From: Halorussus salinisoli | GTDB lineage: Archaea > Halobacteriota > Halobacteria > Halobacteriales > Haladaptataceae | DNA length: 64,000 bases | Direction of reading: 5' to 3' | Assembly (NCBI GenBank): GCA_005239435.1 | Contig: SZNP01000001.1 | Span: forward strand, 62,001 to 126,000 | In this document: in pieces, positions 33,518 through 42,395 of the stretch | Layout: each line of letters begins with the position of its first letter | How positions within the stretch are numbered: position 1 is the first letter of the stretch | Made by a program: the position numbers and the translations under genes | The notes under the pieces: model-generated | What the model saw: the letters and a program-made list of their open reading frames with translations, nothing else | What the model was told of the DNA's origin: nothing | The model's database searches: none

Positions 33518-33745
33518 CTAGCGACCGTACGTCAAGCGAGTCGCCACCTCGTCGAGACGACGCTTGACTCGGCCGAGCCAAACCTGGTGCCTGTTGACTG
33601 CCTGCATCTCGGCCTCGGACACCTCGATACGGTCCCCGTCGAAGGGGTTTCGCCCGGCGCGTTCGCCGTCCTCGCCGTCCGTCGTCATCGAGACGACGGA
33701 GGTCATTGAACACCGACCGCACGCCTCGGTTCGTTTGTCGTCCAT
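33518..33745 (-). CDS. Small conserved haloarchaeal protein with CxxC
   Basis: A 75-residue protein. The N-terminus has one CGRC motif (MDDKRTEACGRCSMTSVVSM), followed by GRNPFDGDRIEVSEAEMQAV and a basic amphipathic helix (RHQVWLGRVKRRLDEVATRL). Two cysteines alone could be half of a zinc site shared by a dimer. The start at 33745 was chosen because the sequence from there is acidic and ordered. The function is unknown. Confidence 0.65.
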   Translation of the reverse strand: MDDKRTEACGRCSMTSVVSMTTDGEDGERAGRNPFDGDRIEVSEAEMQAVNRHQVWLGRVKRRLDEVATRLTYGR

Positions 33746-33941
33746 GCTGGCCACTTGCACGGTGATTGTGTGTCCGGATTATTAAGGTTTCGGCGGTAGT
33801 GAGTGTCTATCTCGTTAGACGAAGAGAGCGACGGTGACGTGTCTGTAGTTTCCTATCCACTGACGGGTGGACAGGACAGTACCGGAACCGAGTCCCCTCT
33901 TCGTCCGAGGAGTTTTAACCCACTGCGAACAGTGGTCTCAC

Positions 33942-34316
33942 ATGGGATACCACGTCATCGACCCCGAAACGGTCGAACCAACGCCCGACCGGCCGTGCGT
34001 CCAGCGCGCGGTGGGGGACGCCGCAGGGTTGGAGAACGCCGCGCTCAACCTCTACGAGGTCGAACCCGGCGAGCAGATTCCACTGGCGTACCACTACCAC
34101 GACGACCAGGAGGAGGTCTTCTACGTCGAGTCGGGCGAACTCCACGTCGAGACGCCCGAGGGCGAGCAGGTCGTCCCCGAGGGCAACGTCTTCGTCGTGG
34201 AACCGGACAGCCCCCAGCGGGCGTTCGTCCCCGCGGACGCCTCCGAGACGGTCCGGACGCTCGTCCTCGGCGCCCCGTCGGTCGAGGACGTTCACGCCTA
34301 CGAACCCGACTCATGA
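33942..34316 (+). CDS. Cupin-domain protein
   Basis: A 124-residue single-cupin protein. The metal site is visible in AYHYHDDQEEVFYVESGELH (two His and a Glu) with the second motif PEGNVFVVEPDSPQRAFVPA; its usual His is replaced by Gln or Arg, so metal binding may be weak. The start at 33942 follows a TATA-like TTTTAA by about 28 bases, as in leaderless genes. It overlaps the next gene by ATGA, so the pair is coupled. Confidence 0.87.
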   Translation: MGYHVIDPETVEPTPDRPCVQRAVGDAAGLENAALNLYEVEPGEQIPLAYHYHDDQEEVFYVESGELHVETPEGEQVVPEGNVFVVEPDSPQRAFVPADASETVRTLVLGAPSVEDVHAYEPDS

Positions 34317-34963
34317 GCGACGAGACCGCCGACTCCCGAGCCCCCGAGGACGCCCAACTCCCCGACGACGCGAACGTTCCCGACGATGCAGACGTCGCCG
34401 ACGACGTGCCCGACTGGGACGACGAGTACGTCGACCGGGTGAGCGACCGCCTGATGTTCAACTACGACCTCGAAAAGGACCACGCGGTTCGCGGCCGGGC
34501 GTTCACCATGTACGGCGAACTCCGACTGGAGTCCCAGAAGCACTTCCTCCACCCGTCGGTCAACTACGCCAACTACGAGGCCCGGGAGCATCTGTTCGTC
34601 CGGCGTGCCGAGACGATATCGCGGGCCGACCTCGACGAACTGGTCGAACTCGGCCACGAACTCGCCGACGAGTGGATAGACCCCGACGAGGAACACTACG
34701 GCACCGAGTTCACCTTCGGCGTCGTCGTCCCCGAGATTCCCGACGCGGTGCGGGAGCACGTCGCCGACTTCCGCGACCGAACCCTCCTCAAGTTCGGCTA
34801 CTACGGCCACTACGAGGTGAACCTCCTAGTCGCCGCCCCCGACCGCGAGGAAGTGGTCGAGAGTCGGAACGCCGACGTGGCGACCGCGTTCCGAACGTGG
34901 ACCGACGTGGCCGAAGAACGGTCGGGGCTGTTGACGCGACTCGTCTCCGCGATTCGCGGGTAA
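34313..34963 (+). CDS. Conserved haloarchaeal protein coupled to cupin
   Basis: A 216-residue acidic protein. The first 35 residues are an Asp-rich leader (DAQLPDDANVPDDADVADDV) and the rest is ordered (YVDRVSDRLMFNYDLEKDHA, VNYANYEAREHLFVRRAETI, TLLKFGYYGHYEVNLLVAAP). No catalytic motif is recognised. Its ATG overlaps the stop of the cupin gene (ATGA), suggesting that both products act in the same process. Confidence 0.75.
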   Translation: MSDETADSRAPEDAQLPDDANVPDDADVADDVPDWDDEYVDRVSDRLMFNYDLEKDHAVRGRAFTMYGELRLESQKHFLHPSVNYANYEAREHLFVRRAETISRADLDELVELGHELADEWIDPDEEHYGTEFTFGVVVPEIPDAVREHVADFRDRTLLKFGYYGHYEVNLLVAAPDREEVVESRNADVATAFRTWTDVAEERSGLLTRLVSAIRG

Positions 34964-34978
34964 TTCCATCGCGGGTCG

Positions 34979-34997
34979 AAAAAAGAAAGACGAAAAG
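34979..34997 (-). terminator. Oligo-T tract after cstA
   Basis: Read on the minus strand, TTTTCG-TCTTTC-TTTTTT lies 28-46 bases past the cstA stop. It is a plausible archaeal terminator between two convergent genes. Confidence 0.5.
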
Positions 34998-35024
34998 CTC
35001 GGTCGGTGTCGGTCGCCGGTTCGG

Positions 35025-36845
35025 TCAGTCGCCGTCTGGTTCGCCGCCGTCCGCGACCGGCGTTCCGCGGGCACCGCGGACCTGCTGGATGTTCCTGTAA
35101 CCCATCCGAATCAGAGATAGCGCCAGTCCGATGAGCACCAGCGCGAGTACCATCTGCGTGATGGCCGACAGCGTCTGGGCTATCGTCATCTCGGCCGGAC
35201 TGCTCTGGATGAACTTGACGTAGAGGTTGTCGTGGAACGCGAGCCACCCCAGTCCGAGGACGGTGATGGACCCCATCAGCGCCATCGGAACGCCGGTCGA
35301 GATGAGCTGTTTCGAGTCGTCCCAGTTCGCCAGCCAGACCGTGGCGGTCAGTAGCGCGAGCGCCGCGAGCAACTGGTTCGCGCCGCCGAACAACTGCCAG
35401 AGGGTGAGCCACGACCCGCTGGTGATGAGGATGTACGCCGGGACGCCCTGTATCGCGGCGTTGGCGTAGCGATTTTTGGCGACCTCGCCGACGCCGGACG
35501 CGTCGGTGCCGACGATCTCCTCGATCATGTATCGACCGAGTCGAACCGCGGTGTCGGTCGAGGTCAGCAGGAAACTGACGAGCACCAGCGCCATGAACGG
35601 GGCGCCGAACGAAGTCGGGATGCCGAACGACGTGAGGATGATGCCGCCACCGCTCGCGAACGTCGGGAGCGCGAGGCCGATGCCGCTGCCCACGTCGGGC
35701 GCGACGATGGCCACCGTCGCGAGCGCCACCGTCGCCAGCAGTCCCTCGCCGAGCATTCCGCCGTACCCGATGGTCCGAGCGTCGGACTCCTTGTGCAACT
35801 GCTTCGCAGTGGTCCCCGAAGAGACCAGCGAGTGGAATCCGCTAATCGTCCCGCACGCGATGGTGATGAACAGTAGCGGGAACAGCGGCGTCCCCGTCGC
35901 GCCCATGAAGCCCTTGTACGAAGCGAGTTGGATTTCGAGAGGTTGCGACGACGTGCCGAATATCGTTCCGACGATGATGGCCAGCAGCGCGCCGCCGACG
36001 CCGGTGTACAGCAGGAACGACGACAGGTAGTCGCGAGGTTGGAGCAGCATCCACACCGGGAGCGCGCTCGCCAACCCGCCGTAGACGATGACTATCGGCA
36101 CCCACGCCGCGGTGTTCACGCCGAGGCTCGACGCCCCGGGAATCCACTGTCCGCCCTCGAACAGCACCGTCGTACCTGCAGGGTACGTCGCGTCCGCACC
36201 GGCCGGGAACAGCGCGAGCGGATACTCGATGCCCGCGAAGACCCCGCCGAACACGCCAGCGACGAACACTACCGTTCCGAGGAGGAACGGGAGGTTGAGC
36301 TGGTAGAGGTAGACGCCGAACACGAACGCGAGCGCGATGTACACGAGGCTCGCAGTCGCCGCCTGCGGGAAGGCGTTGAACACGATGGCTACCACCAGCG
36401 CGAACACCGCCACGACGAGGATGATGGTCAGGAACGCGAACCACAGCAGCATGTTCTTGCCGCGTTCGCCGACGTACTCGCCGATGATGTACCCGATAGA
36501 CTTCCCTTCGTGTCGGAGACTGCTCGACAGCGACACGAAGTCGTGGACCGACCCCATCAGGGGGTTCCCGATGGCGATCCACAGGAGCGCAGGCACCCAG
36601 CCCCACACTACGCCCGCCGTAATCGGGCCCACGATGGGTGCCCCGCCCGCGATACTCGAATAGTGATGCCCCAGTAGCACCGGCTTCTTCGCCGGTACGT
36701 ACTCCTGCCCGTCTTCATACTTGTGTGCTGGCGTCTCGCGCTCGTCGTCGAGTTCGACGAACCGCGCGAGGTACCGGGAGTAGCCCAGATACCCGACGCT
36801 GAAGAGCGCGAGAACCGAAAGCACCATCCAAATTACTTGCACCAT
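35025..36845 (-). CDS. Carbon starvation protein CstA-like transporter
   Basis: A 606-residue membrane protein with about 16 TM segments and the CstA family motifs: KPVLLGHHYSSIAGGAPIVG near residue 55, NPLMGSVHDFVSLSSSLRHE, GTISGFHSLVSSGTTAKQLH and LFGGANQLLAALALLTATVW. CstA/BtsT proteins import peptides or pyruvate when carbon is scarce. The start at MVQVIWMVLSVLALFSVGYL matches the family. No sensor pair is encoded next to it. Confidence 0.93.
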   Translation of the reverse strand: MVQVIWMVLSVLALFSVGYLGYSRYLARFVELDDERETPAHKYEDGQEYVPAKKPVLLGHHYSSIAGGAPIVGPITAGVVWGWVPALLWIAIGNPLMGSVHDFVSLSSSLRHEGKSIGYIIGEYVGERGKNMLLWFAFLTIILVVAVFALVVAIVFNAFPQAATASLVYIALAFVFGVYLYQLNLPFLLGTVVFVAGVFGGVFAGIEYPLALFPAGADATYPAGTTVLFEGGQWIPGASSLGVNTAAWVPIVIVYGGLASALPVWMLLQPRDYLSSFLLYTGVGGALLAIIVGTIFGTSSQPLEIQLASYKGFMGATGTPLFPLLFITIACGTISGFHSLVSSGTTAKQLHKESDARTIGYGGMLGEGLLATVALATVAIVAPDVGSGIGLALPTFASGGGIILTSFGIPTSFGAPFMALVLVSFLLTSTDTAVRLGRYMIEEIVGTDASGVGEVAKNRYANAAIQGVPAYILITSGSWLTLWQLFGGANQLLAALALLTATVWLANWDDSKQLISTGVPMALMGSITVLGLGWLAFHDNLYVKFIQSSPAEMTIAQTLSAITQMVLALVLIGLALSLIRMGYRNIQQVRGARGTPVADGGEPDGD

Positions 36846-37040
36846 GTTATGCCGCCTCGTCCCCAGACACGGAAAACACGACCTTAAAGTTTGTTCTCCA
36901 TTTTTCCTTACGTTTGATACATACGATGGCCTATAGCTGGCCTTTCTTCGGCCGCAGGCCGCATTTCCTGGATAAATGGTACGTGGTTTGACGGTAAATT
37001 CTGCTCCTAAACGTTCCGGCCCGCCGACCGGCGCGTTTTG
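36846..37040. other. Intergenic region upstream of cstA
   Basis: 195 bases. The part near 36846-36935 is AT-rich and should contain the cstA promoter. A GGCC...GGCCGCAGGCC inverted motif lies at 36940-36960. No gene is seen. Confidence 0.4.
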
Positions 37041-38009
37041 TCAGACACTCACCTCCGGCGCGACTTCGATGTCTAGTTCGGCCGCCACGTCGTCCAACAG
37101 GTCGCCCTTGACTTCCTCAACTCGCTGGCGGATGCGGGCCACGACCGGTTCGGGGAACTCCTCGTCGATTTGCCGGATGCGTTCGTGTTCGGTGTCGTGT
37201 CGCTGGCGGAGGTACTGCGCGCCGGTCCCCTCCTCGCCGGCGTCGGGTTCGGGCGCGATTTTGTTGACCACCAGTCCCTCGACGCCGAGACCGTACTCCG
37301 AGAGGTCCCCGATGGCCCGGCGAGTCTCCCGAATCGAGAGTTCGTCGGGATTCAGGACGAGGAAGAACGTCGCGTCGTTGCGCAGCGTCTCTCCGGCGAA
37401 CTCGAACATCTGCTTGCGCTCGGTGAGACGTGCGATGATGGGGTCGTCCGCGACCTTCTTGCGGGCCTCGCGTTCGCCGATAGCGGCCTTCTCGTAGAGG
37501 TCGATGCTCTTCTCGCGTTTCTTCACGAGTCGCTCGATCCAGCTTTCGAGGAAGTCCGGAAGCGAGAGCAGGCGGAGCGTCCCACCGGTCGGCGAGGTGT
37601 CGAAGACCACCCGGTCGTACTCCTCTGAGTCGCGCATCACGTCGATGAACCGGTCGAACAGCGCGGCCTCGTACGCGCCGGGCGTCCGGTGCGCGAGTTC
37701 GATCTGGCGGTCGATCTCGTTGACGATGGAGGGACTCACTTGGTCGCTCATCGTGCGCTTTATCTCCTGCATGTGGCGCTCGACTTCCTCGTCGGGGTCG
37801 ATCTCCATCGCCCAGAGGTCGTCGTACCCCTCGACCGCTTTCGGTTCGTCGCCGAACTGCTGGTCGAACACGTCGGAGGTGCTGTGGGCCGGGTCGGTCG
37901 AAACGACCAGCGTCTTCAACCCCTCGCGCGCGCTCCTGAGACCGTACGCGCACGAGACCGTGGTTTTGCCTACTCCACCCTTTCCGCCGAAGAAGACGAA
38001 CTTGTTCAT
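37041..38009 (-). CDS. ArsA/Get3-type ATPase
   Basis: A 322-residue P-loop ATPase of the ArsA/GET3 (SIMIBI) class. The deviant Walker A GGKGGVGKTTVSCAYGL has the signature second Lys, switch I is STDPAHSTSDVFDQ, switch II is VVFDTSPTGGTLRLLSLPDF, and the A-loop-like NKIAPEPDAG follows LNPDELSIRETRRAIGDLSE. There is no Cys triad for arsenite in the centre, so a role in membrane-protein targeting or a linked regulatory role is more likely than arsenic export. It is followed within 21 bases by a 98-residue gene upstream on the same strand. Confidence 0.9.
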   Translation of the reverse strand: MNKFVFFGGKGGVGKTTVSCAYGLRSAREGLKTLVVSTDPAHSTSDVFDQQFGDEPKAVEGYDDLWAMEIDPDEEVERHMQEIKRTMSDQVSPSIVNEIDRQIELAHRTPGAYEAALFDRFIDVMRDSEEYDRVVFDTSPTGGTLRLLSLPDFLESWIERLVKKREKSIDLYEKAAIGEREARKKVADDPIIARLTERKQMFEFAGETLRNDATFFLVLNPDELSIRETRRAIGDLSEYGLGVEGLVVNKIAPEPDAGEEGTGAQYLRQRHDTEHERIRQIDEEFPEPVVARIRQRVEEVKGDLLDDVAAELDIEVAPEVSV

Positions 38010-38030
38010 TATTGAAGAGTATGTCGTCGC

Positions 38031-38327
38031 TTAGAAGTGGTACTGTTGACCCTTGCGCTCGATGAGAGATTCGCGGTCCCACATCCGACGTTCCCACTGC
38101 TGGAACTCCTCGCCGAGATACGGTAGCAGTTCGGCGGTGTAGTAAGAGACCGGACTCGGGATGCCGAACGCGTCGGCGAAGCACGCGAACATGAAGGTGT
38201 CCTCCGTGTCTTCGGCCTCCTTCTCGATGAGTTCGAAGGCCGGATGCTCTATCATCCCGTGATAGAGACCGTGAAGCCACTCCTCCACTCGATCGCGGTA
38301 CACCTCGATCCGGTCGGCAAGTGTCAT
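38031..38327 (-). CDS. Small conserved protein, probable partner of ArsA-type ATPase
   Basis: A 98-residue helical protein (MTLADRIEVYRDRVEEWLHG, LYHGMIEHPAFELIEKEAED, FGIPSPVSYYTAELLPYLGE). It has one Cys and no membrane segment. It is the first gene of a likely two-gene operon (21-base gap) with the ATPase, so it may be its cochaperone or client-side partner; that is inferred from position only. Confidence 0.75.
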   Translation of the reverse strand: MTLADRIEVYRDRVEEWLHGLYHGMIEHPAFELIEKEAEDTEDTFMFACFADAFGIPSPVSYYTAELLPYLGEEFQQWERRMWDRESLIERKGQQYHF

Positions 38328-38605
38328 CGTTTATCGTACAGTCGTCCCGCCGATAAAAAGTTGCCGCCACGCCGGTCACTCGGTGGTCTTCTTCGGTTCG
38401 TTCGGCCAGAGGTTTAGTTTTCTAACCGTACTCGTGATTCTTCCGTCCGGTCGCTACTGTCGTAACTTCCCCCAGCGCGGGCTGGCGCGGCGCGCAGTCG
38501 CGCACCGCGCTAACCGCGCGGGGTCGTCGGGAACGGACGTGACCGACGGCTCGGAAGACGCGGGTTGTCTGCCGGTGTCTGCGGGAACGGATGTGACCGC
38601 AGGTT

Positions 38606-38687
38606 CGGAGGACGTTGTTCGTCCTCCGGTGGTCGAGGCTTGCGAGACGCCACGCGTCTCGCTGGTCTGCGAACGTCGTTCGCAGAC
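38606..38687 (+). repeat. Array of three perfect hairpins
   Basis: CGGAGGACG/CGTCCTCCG (loop TTGTT), GCGAGACGC/GCGTCTCGC (loop CAC), GTCTGCGAACG/CGTTCGCAGAC (loop T). All lie in 82 bases. The third begins repeat copy B. Confidence 0.7.
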
Positions 38688-38785
38688 ATCGCAGGCCGTA
38701 GGCCGAGAAGCGCAGGCGGTTGGGGAGGGACGAGGCCCTCGCGGTTGCGGTGCGGAGCGGTGCGGTACGATTGGCGTCGGCAGTA
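38665..38785 (+). repeat. Dispersed hairpin plus G-rich repeat, copy B
   Basis: An 11-bp hairpin is followed by spacer, GGTTGGGGAGGGACGAGG and GCGGTTGCGGTGCGGAGCGG. It then ends near TTTCACCGTC, which also follows copy A. It is aligned over about 110 bases with copy A (5414-5530). Confidence 0.7.
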
Positions 38786-38928
38786 GTTACTTCTCCTCGA
38801 CTTTCACCGTCGTTCCACGAATCTGGCCGCCACAAATATAGATATGTCTCAAAGAAATACGTACGAATCCTTTAGAAATGTATAGTCACTAAATACGTAA
38901 CTACGACACGTACACCCGTTCGGTCGGG

Positions 38929-39336
38929 TCACACGTCCTCGGCCAACCTGTCCAGCGCCCGGCGAATCTCCCCTCTCCGCTTCCACGCGGCGATGCGGTC
39001 CGAAATCGCCGACGCCGGCAGGCCGAGACTCACCGACGACCGCATCGTCACCCTGCTCCCCTCGTCTTCGTGTCCGACCGAGATCTCGGTCTCCATCGAC
39101 TCGAAGGGACCGGCGTCGCCGCGCTGGCGGCAGACGAGACCGTTCTCGCGCTCCTCGAAGTCGAGGTGCATTGTCAGTCCGCGCGCGCTGGCGGTCACCG
39201 CCCATCCGTCGTCGGTCGCTTCGACCGTTCGAACCTCGAAACTCCCCTCGTACTCGACCACGGCCTCGGGCGTGAGCGCGCGCTCAACCGCCGACGGCGG
39301 CGCGGGCACGAACGCCGAGACTTCGACTTGGCGCAT
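38929..39336 (-). CDS. SRPBCC (START-like) family protein
   Basis: A 135-residue protein with the helix-grip pattern: VEVSAFVPAPPSAVERALTP at the N-terminus, VVEYEGSFEVRTVEATDDGW, TMHLDFEERENGLVCRQRGD, and a long C-terminal helix (ISDRIAAWKRRGEIRRALDR). Such proteins bind hydrophobic ligands. No partner is evident. The start MRQVEVSAFVPAP is 36 codons into the open frame, where the conserved part begins. Confidence 0.85.
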   Translation of the reverse strand: MRQVEVSAFVPAPPSAVERALTPEAVVEYEGSFEVRTVEATDDGWAVTASARGLTMHLDFEERENGLVCRQRGDAGPFESMETEISVGHEDEGSRVTMRSSVSLGLPASAISDRIAAWKRRGEIRRALDRLAEDV

Positions 39337-39474
39337 CGTCGGCCCTACGTAGGTCGGACGGAAAGTGTTACGGTCACTCTCGAAAGCCGACCTGCTCGCT
39401 ACGAACCGCAGGCCGTTCCAAAATACCGCCGGAAAGCGCACGCGGACGTTCGGGGAGCATGCGAAGAAGCCGGG

Positions 39475-39801
39475 TCAGAACACCGCGTCCAGAAGCGGAA
39501 GCGCGAGGAGTGCGAACACCCCGGCGACGGCCACCCCGCCGAGTACGATTCGCCGAAGGCGGAGCTGTGCTGGCACCTCGCGTCGGAGGTCCGGCCGGGC
39601 GGTCCAGACCAGGCGGTAGTAGGCGAGTCCGGTGACGACCAGAAACGCCATCGTGGAGTAGCCCAGTCCGCCCGCCAACTCCGCGCCGAACGCCATCAGG
39701 TAGCTCGGGCCGAGCGTGTAGCTGAACAGGAACCCGAGTGCCGCGACCACCAGAAACGGTACCGGGTCTACCGGCGTGCCGAATCTGTTCCCCCAACCCA
39801 T
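39475..39801 (-). CDS. Predicted three-TM membrane protein
   Basis: A 108-residue protein with TM segments PFLVVAALGFLFSYTLGPSY, GLGYSTMAFLVVTGLAYYRL and IVLGGVAVAGVFALLALPLL. A basic loop lies between the last two. No known family. The start MGWGNRFGTPVDP is used rather than a Met five codons earlier; both are possible. Confidence 0.7.
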   Translation of the reverse strand: MGWGNRFGTPVDPVPFLVVAALGFLFSYTLGPSYLMAFGAELAGGLGYSTMAFLVVTGLAYYRLVWTARPDLRREVPAQLRLRRIVLGGVAVAGVFALLALPLLDAVF

Positions 39802-39894
39802 ACACGTTCTCGGCACTCCGTCGTCTTCGCTCTACTGGCCTGCCCACGCGCTGTCGGGGAAGAGATAAGTCGGTGTACGAACGACAGTCGGCCG

Positions 39895-40074
39895 ATGCCG
39901 AACTCGAAAGGCGACCCGCGAGTGTTGCTTCTCATGAATCTCGTGCTGTCGGCCGCGTTCGCCTCCCTCGTGGTCTGGGGCCTGTCGTATCTCGACCTGC
40001 TGGCGTTTACGTGGCCGACCGTCGCAGTTGCGACCGGTCTCGTGATGGTTCTGACGTATCTCGTCGTGTGGTAG
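39895..40074 (+). CDS. Small two-TM membrane protein
   Basis: A 59-residue protein ([20 protein letters not shown]) with two TM helices, [20 protein letters not shown] and [20 protein letters not shown], and a short loop. It is conserved in character among haloarchaeal small membrane proteins; the function is unknown. It is divergent from the three-TM protein gene. Confidence 0.7.
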   Translation: MPNSKGDPRVLLLMNLVLSAAFASLVVWGLSYLDLLAFTWPTVAVATGLVMVLTYLVVW

Positions 40075-40201
40075 TTCGCCAGTTCGGGTCCGCGTCCCGA
40101 CGACGGGATTCGATACTGGCGCGCTGGTCCGTGGGTCCGACTCTCGGTCTCGCCGCCCATATCAAAAGATAAGCCCCCGCGCACCCGTCGTTTGGACGAA
40201 C

Positions 40202-40879
40202 ATGCCCATCGAAGACCGCGGGGACGCCAAACTCCTCACGCACGCCTTGGCACAGGACACCCTCTCGAAGATTCGGGACGTAGAGACCGAGCAGGTCGGC
40301 TTCCGGAAGGGTCTCGTCAAACTCGGCCGCATCTGTGGCTACGAGATCATCGACGGCGCGATGGAGACCGAGTACGTCTCCATCCAGACGCCACTGACCG
40401 AGACGACCGGCGAACGCGTCAAAGGACTCGACGACGTGGTCATCATCAACGTGCTTCGGGCCGCGACTCCCTTCGTGGAGGGCCTGCTGAAGGCCTTCCC
40501 GCGCGCCAAGCAGGGCGTCATCAGCGCGGGCCGTGACGAGGAGGCCGGACGCGAGGAGGACGGCACCTTCCCCATCACCATCGACTACGTGAAACTCCCC
40601 GAAATTCGCGAGAAGGACACCGTCATCGTCGCCGACCCGATGCTCGCCACGGGGTCGACGATGTGTGCCGTTCTCGACGAAGTGCTGAACGAGCAACCGA
40701 ACCCCGAAGACCTGTTCGTCCTCTCGGCGGTCAGCGCGCCCGAGGGTCTGCTCCGCGTCGGCGACGCGTTCGACGAGGCCGACCTGCTGACGGTCGCCAT
40801 CGACGACGAACTCAACGACAAAGGCTTCATCGTACCCGGTCTCGGCGACGCGGGCGACCGGGCGTTCCGGACGAAGTAA
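40202..40879 (+). CDS. upp: Uracil phosphoribosyltransferase
   Basis: A 225-residue enzyme making UMP from uracil and PRPP. The N-terminal [20 protein letters not shown], the middle [20 protein letters not shown], and the PRPP-binding loop [20 protein letters not shown] are typical. The C-terminal [20 protein letters not shown] carries the uracil-binding GxxGDAGDR. It salvages pyrimidines. The start is supported by a leaderless-type promoter (AAAAGATAAG about 28 bases before). Confidence 0.96.
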   Translation: MPIEDRGDAKLLTHALAQDTLSKIRDVETEQVGFRKGLVKLGRICGYEIIDGAMETEYVSIQTPLTETTGERVKGLDDVVIINVLRAATPFVEGLLKAFPRAKQGVISAGRDEEAGREEDGTFPITIDYVKLPEIREKDTVIVADPMLATGSTMCAVLDEVLNEQPNPEDLFVLSAVSAPEGLLRVGDAFDEADLLTVAIDDELNDKGFIVPGLGDAGDRAFRTK

Positions 40880-40990
40880 CGGATTCGACCGAGTACGTCA
40901 CCGAATGGTTCGGAAACTTCTTCTATTCCCCTCTGAGACGGTAAATCAACGGCCAAACACTCTTGTCCACCGGAATCTAACTCGTCGAGT

Positions 40991-41233
40991 ATGAACAGGT
41001 GGCTACGCATCGGCGGTTGGGCCGCGCTCGGACTCCTCGTCCTCTGGGTCGTGCTGGAGGTCGTGACGGTCGTCCTCGGTATCGTCTCGTGGTTCGTGAG
41101 CACCGTCGTCTCGTTGCTGGTCGTCGCTCTACTGCTGTATCTGGCGTACCTCGCCGTCTCGAAACTCGTCGGTGGCTCCGGTGGCTCTTCGTCTCGGTCG
41201 CGGTCGCGCGAGAAAGAGAAAATCTTCGAGTAA
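40991..41233 (+). CDS. Predicted small membrane protein
   Basis: An 80-residue protein with two TM helices (IGGWAALGLLVLWVVLEVVT, VSTVVSLLVVALLLYLAYLA) and a Ser/Arg-rich cytoplasmic tail (GGSGGSSSRSRSREKEKIFE). No known family. It lies between upp and the convergent UspA gene. Confidence 0.75.
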   Translation: MNRWLRIGGWAALGLLVLWVVLEVVTVVLGIVSWFVSTVVSLLVVALLLYLAYLAVSKLVGGSGGSSSRSRSREKEKIFE

Positions 41234-41258
41234 GCCCGCCTGCCGAAACTTCCTCGAC

Positions 41259-42122
41259 CTACAACCGGAACACCCGCGACACCAGCGACCCGTCTCCCTT
41301 TCGCGCCATGATGACCGTCCCCTCGGCGCGCCGCCCGACTTCCCGCGGCGTCGAACCCACGATGCGCCGCCGAACCGCGCCCGTCCGGGTCGCTCCGAGG
41401 ACCGTCACGTCGTGGAACTCCGACTCCGCGACGATGACCTCCGGAACGTCGCCCTCCAGGACGGTGGTCTCGACTTCGACGCCGGGGAGCGAGTCTGCCC
41501 GTTCGGCGAGCAGGTCGCGGGCCTCGGACTCGTCGCTGGCCGACTCGACGACCCGAAGGAGGTCCACGCGGGCGTCGTTGGAGACTGCAATCGCTCGCGC
41601 CACGGACGCGGCGAGTTCGGCGTGCGGACTCCGGGCGACCGGCAGGAGGACGGTCTCGACCTCCCCGGCGAGCGCGCCGATTTTCTCGACCAGCACGTCG
41701 CAGTCGGCCCGACGCACGATGCGGTCGACGTTGGTCCCGAGGACCGCGTTCTCCCGGGTTCGCTCCCGCCAACCGATTAGGAGGCCGTCGCAGTCGCGCT
41801 CCCGGACTGCCGTGAGGACGCCTCTCGCCACCGACGAAGCGACGAAGAGCTTTCCGGAGACGGGGACGCCCGTACCGGAGGCGACCTCCATCGCGCTGTC
41901 GAGCACGGCCTGTCGCTCGCCGCCGAACTCGCGAGTGATGACCTCGTCGGTGAACAGCGCGAACGGCGACTCCTGCGGCGTCGAGATGACGCCGACGACG
42001 AACACCTCGCCGTCCCGTTCGCGGGCCACGTCCACCGCCGTCCGGACCAACTGCTCGGCGTGGTCGGGGTTGCCGACCGCGACGGCGATGCGGTAGCGGT
42101 CGGCGTCGTCGTCGGTTCCCAT
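41259..42122 (-). CDS. Universal stress protein (double UspA domain)
   Basis: A 287-residue protein of two UspA-like halves: YRIAVAVGNPDHAEQLVRTA with CDGLLIGWRERTRENAVLGT in the first, ETVLLPVARSPHAELAASVA with VTVLGATRTGAVRRRIVGST in the second. The second half has the ATP-binding-like GxTxxGxxRRxxxGS pattern. Such proteins help under stress or regulate membrane transporters. The start MGTDDDADRYRIAVAV is preferred over MVPT four codons earlier. Confidence 0.9.
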   Translation of the reverse strand: MGTDDDADRYRIAVAVGNPDHAEQLVRTAVDVARERDGEVFVVGVISTPQESPFALFTDEVITREFGGERQAVLDSAMEVASGTGVPVSGKLFVASSVARGVLTAVRERDCDGLLIGWRERTRENAVLGTNVDRIVRRADCDVLVEKIGALAGEVETVLLPVARSPHAELAASVARAIAVSNDARVDLLRVVESASDESEARDLLAERADSLPGVEVETTVLEGDVPEVIVAESEFHDVTVLGATRTGAVRRRIVGSTPREVGRRAEGTVIMARKGDGSLVSRVFRL

Positions 42123-42395
42123 CGTCGGTACCACACCCGCCGCGAGGAAAAACGTTCGCGTCGCTCGCCCGTCCGCTTCGAGTGGAACGCTCTCGCTCGC
42201 ATACCGACGTGTGGTACCCTTTAAGCAATATTTCTACCTTCTAAAGCCGTATCGAGGCATGCCAGGGAAATACAGAACTTTCTACGATTGACCCAGTAAC
42301 CCCGCCCGACGGGTGATTCGATTCGAAAGCGCCGCTAATCTCGCCGGACCGAACTATCGCCAAAACCTATATGTCCGCCCTACAGACGCCAAAGC

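Larger units (their letters stand above)
38328..38928. other. Intergenic region with hairpins and repeat copy B
   Basis: 600 bases without a credible gene. It contains an imperfect 32-base direct repeat with 54-base period (38529-38560 and 38583-38614), three consecutive perfect hairpins (38606-38628, 38642-38662, 38665-38687), and repeat copy B (38665-38785). Then an AT-rich tail runs up to the SRPBCC gene. Confidence 0.7.
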
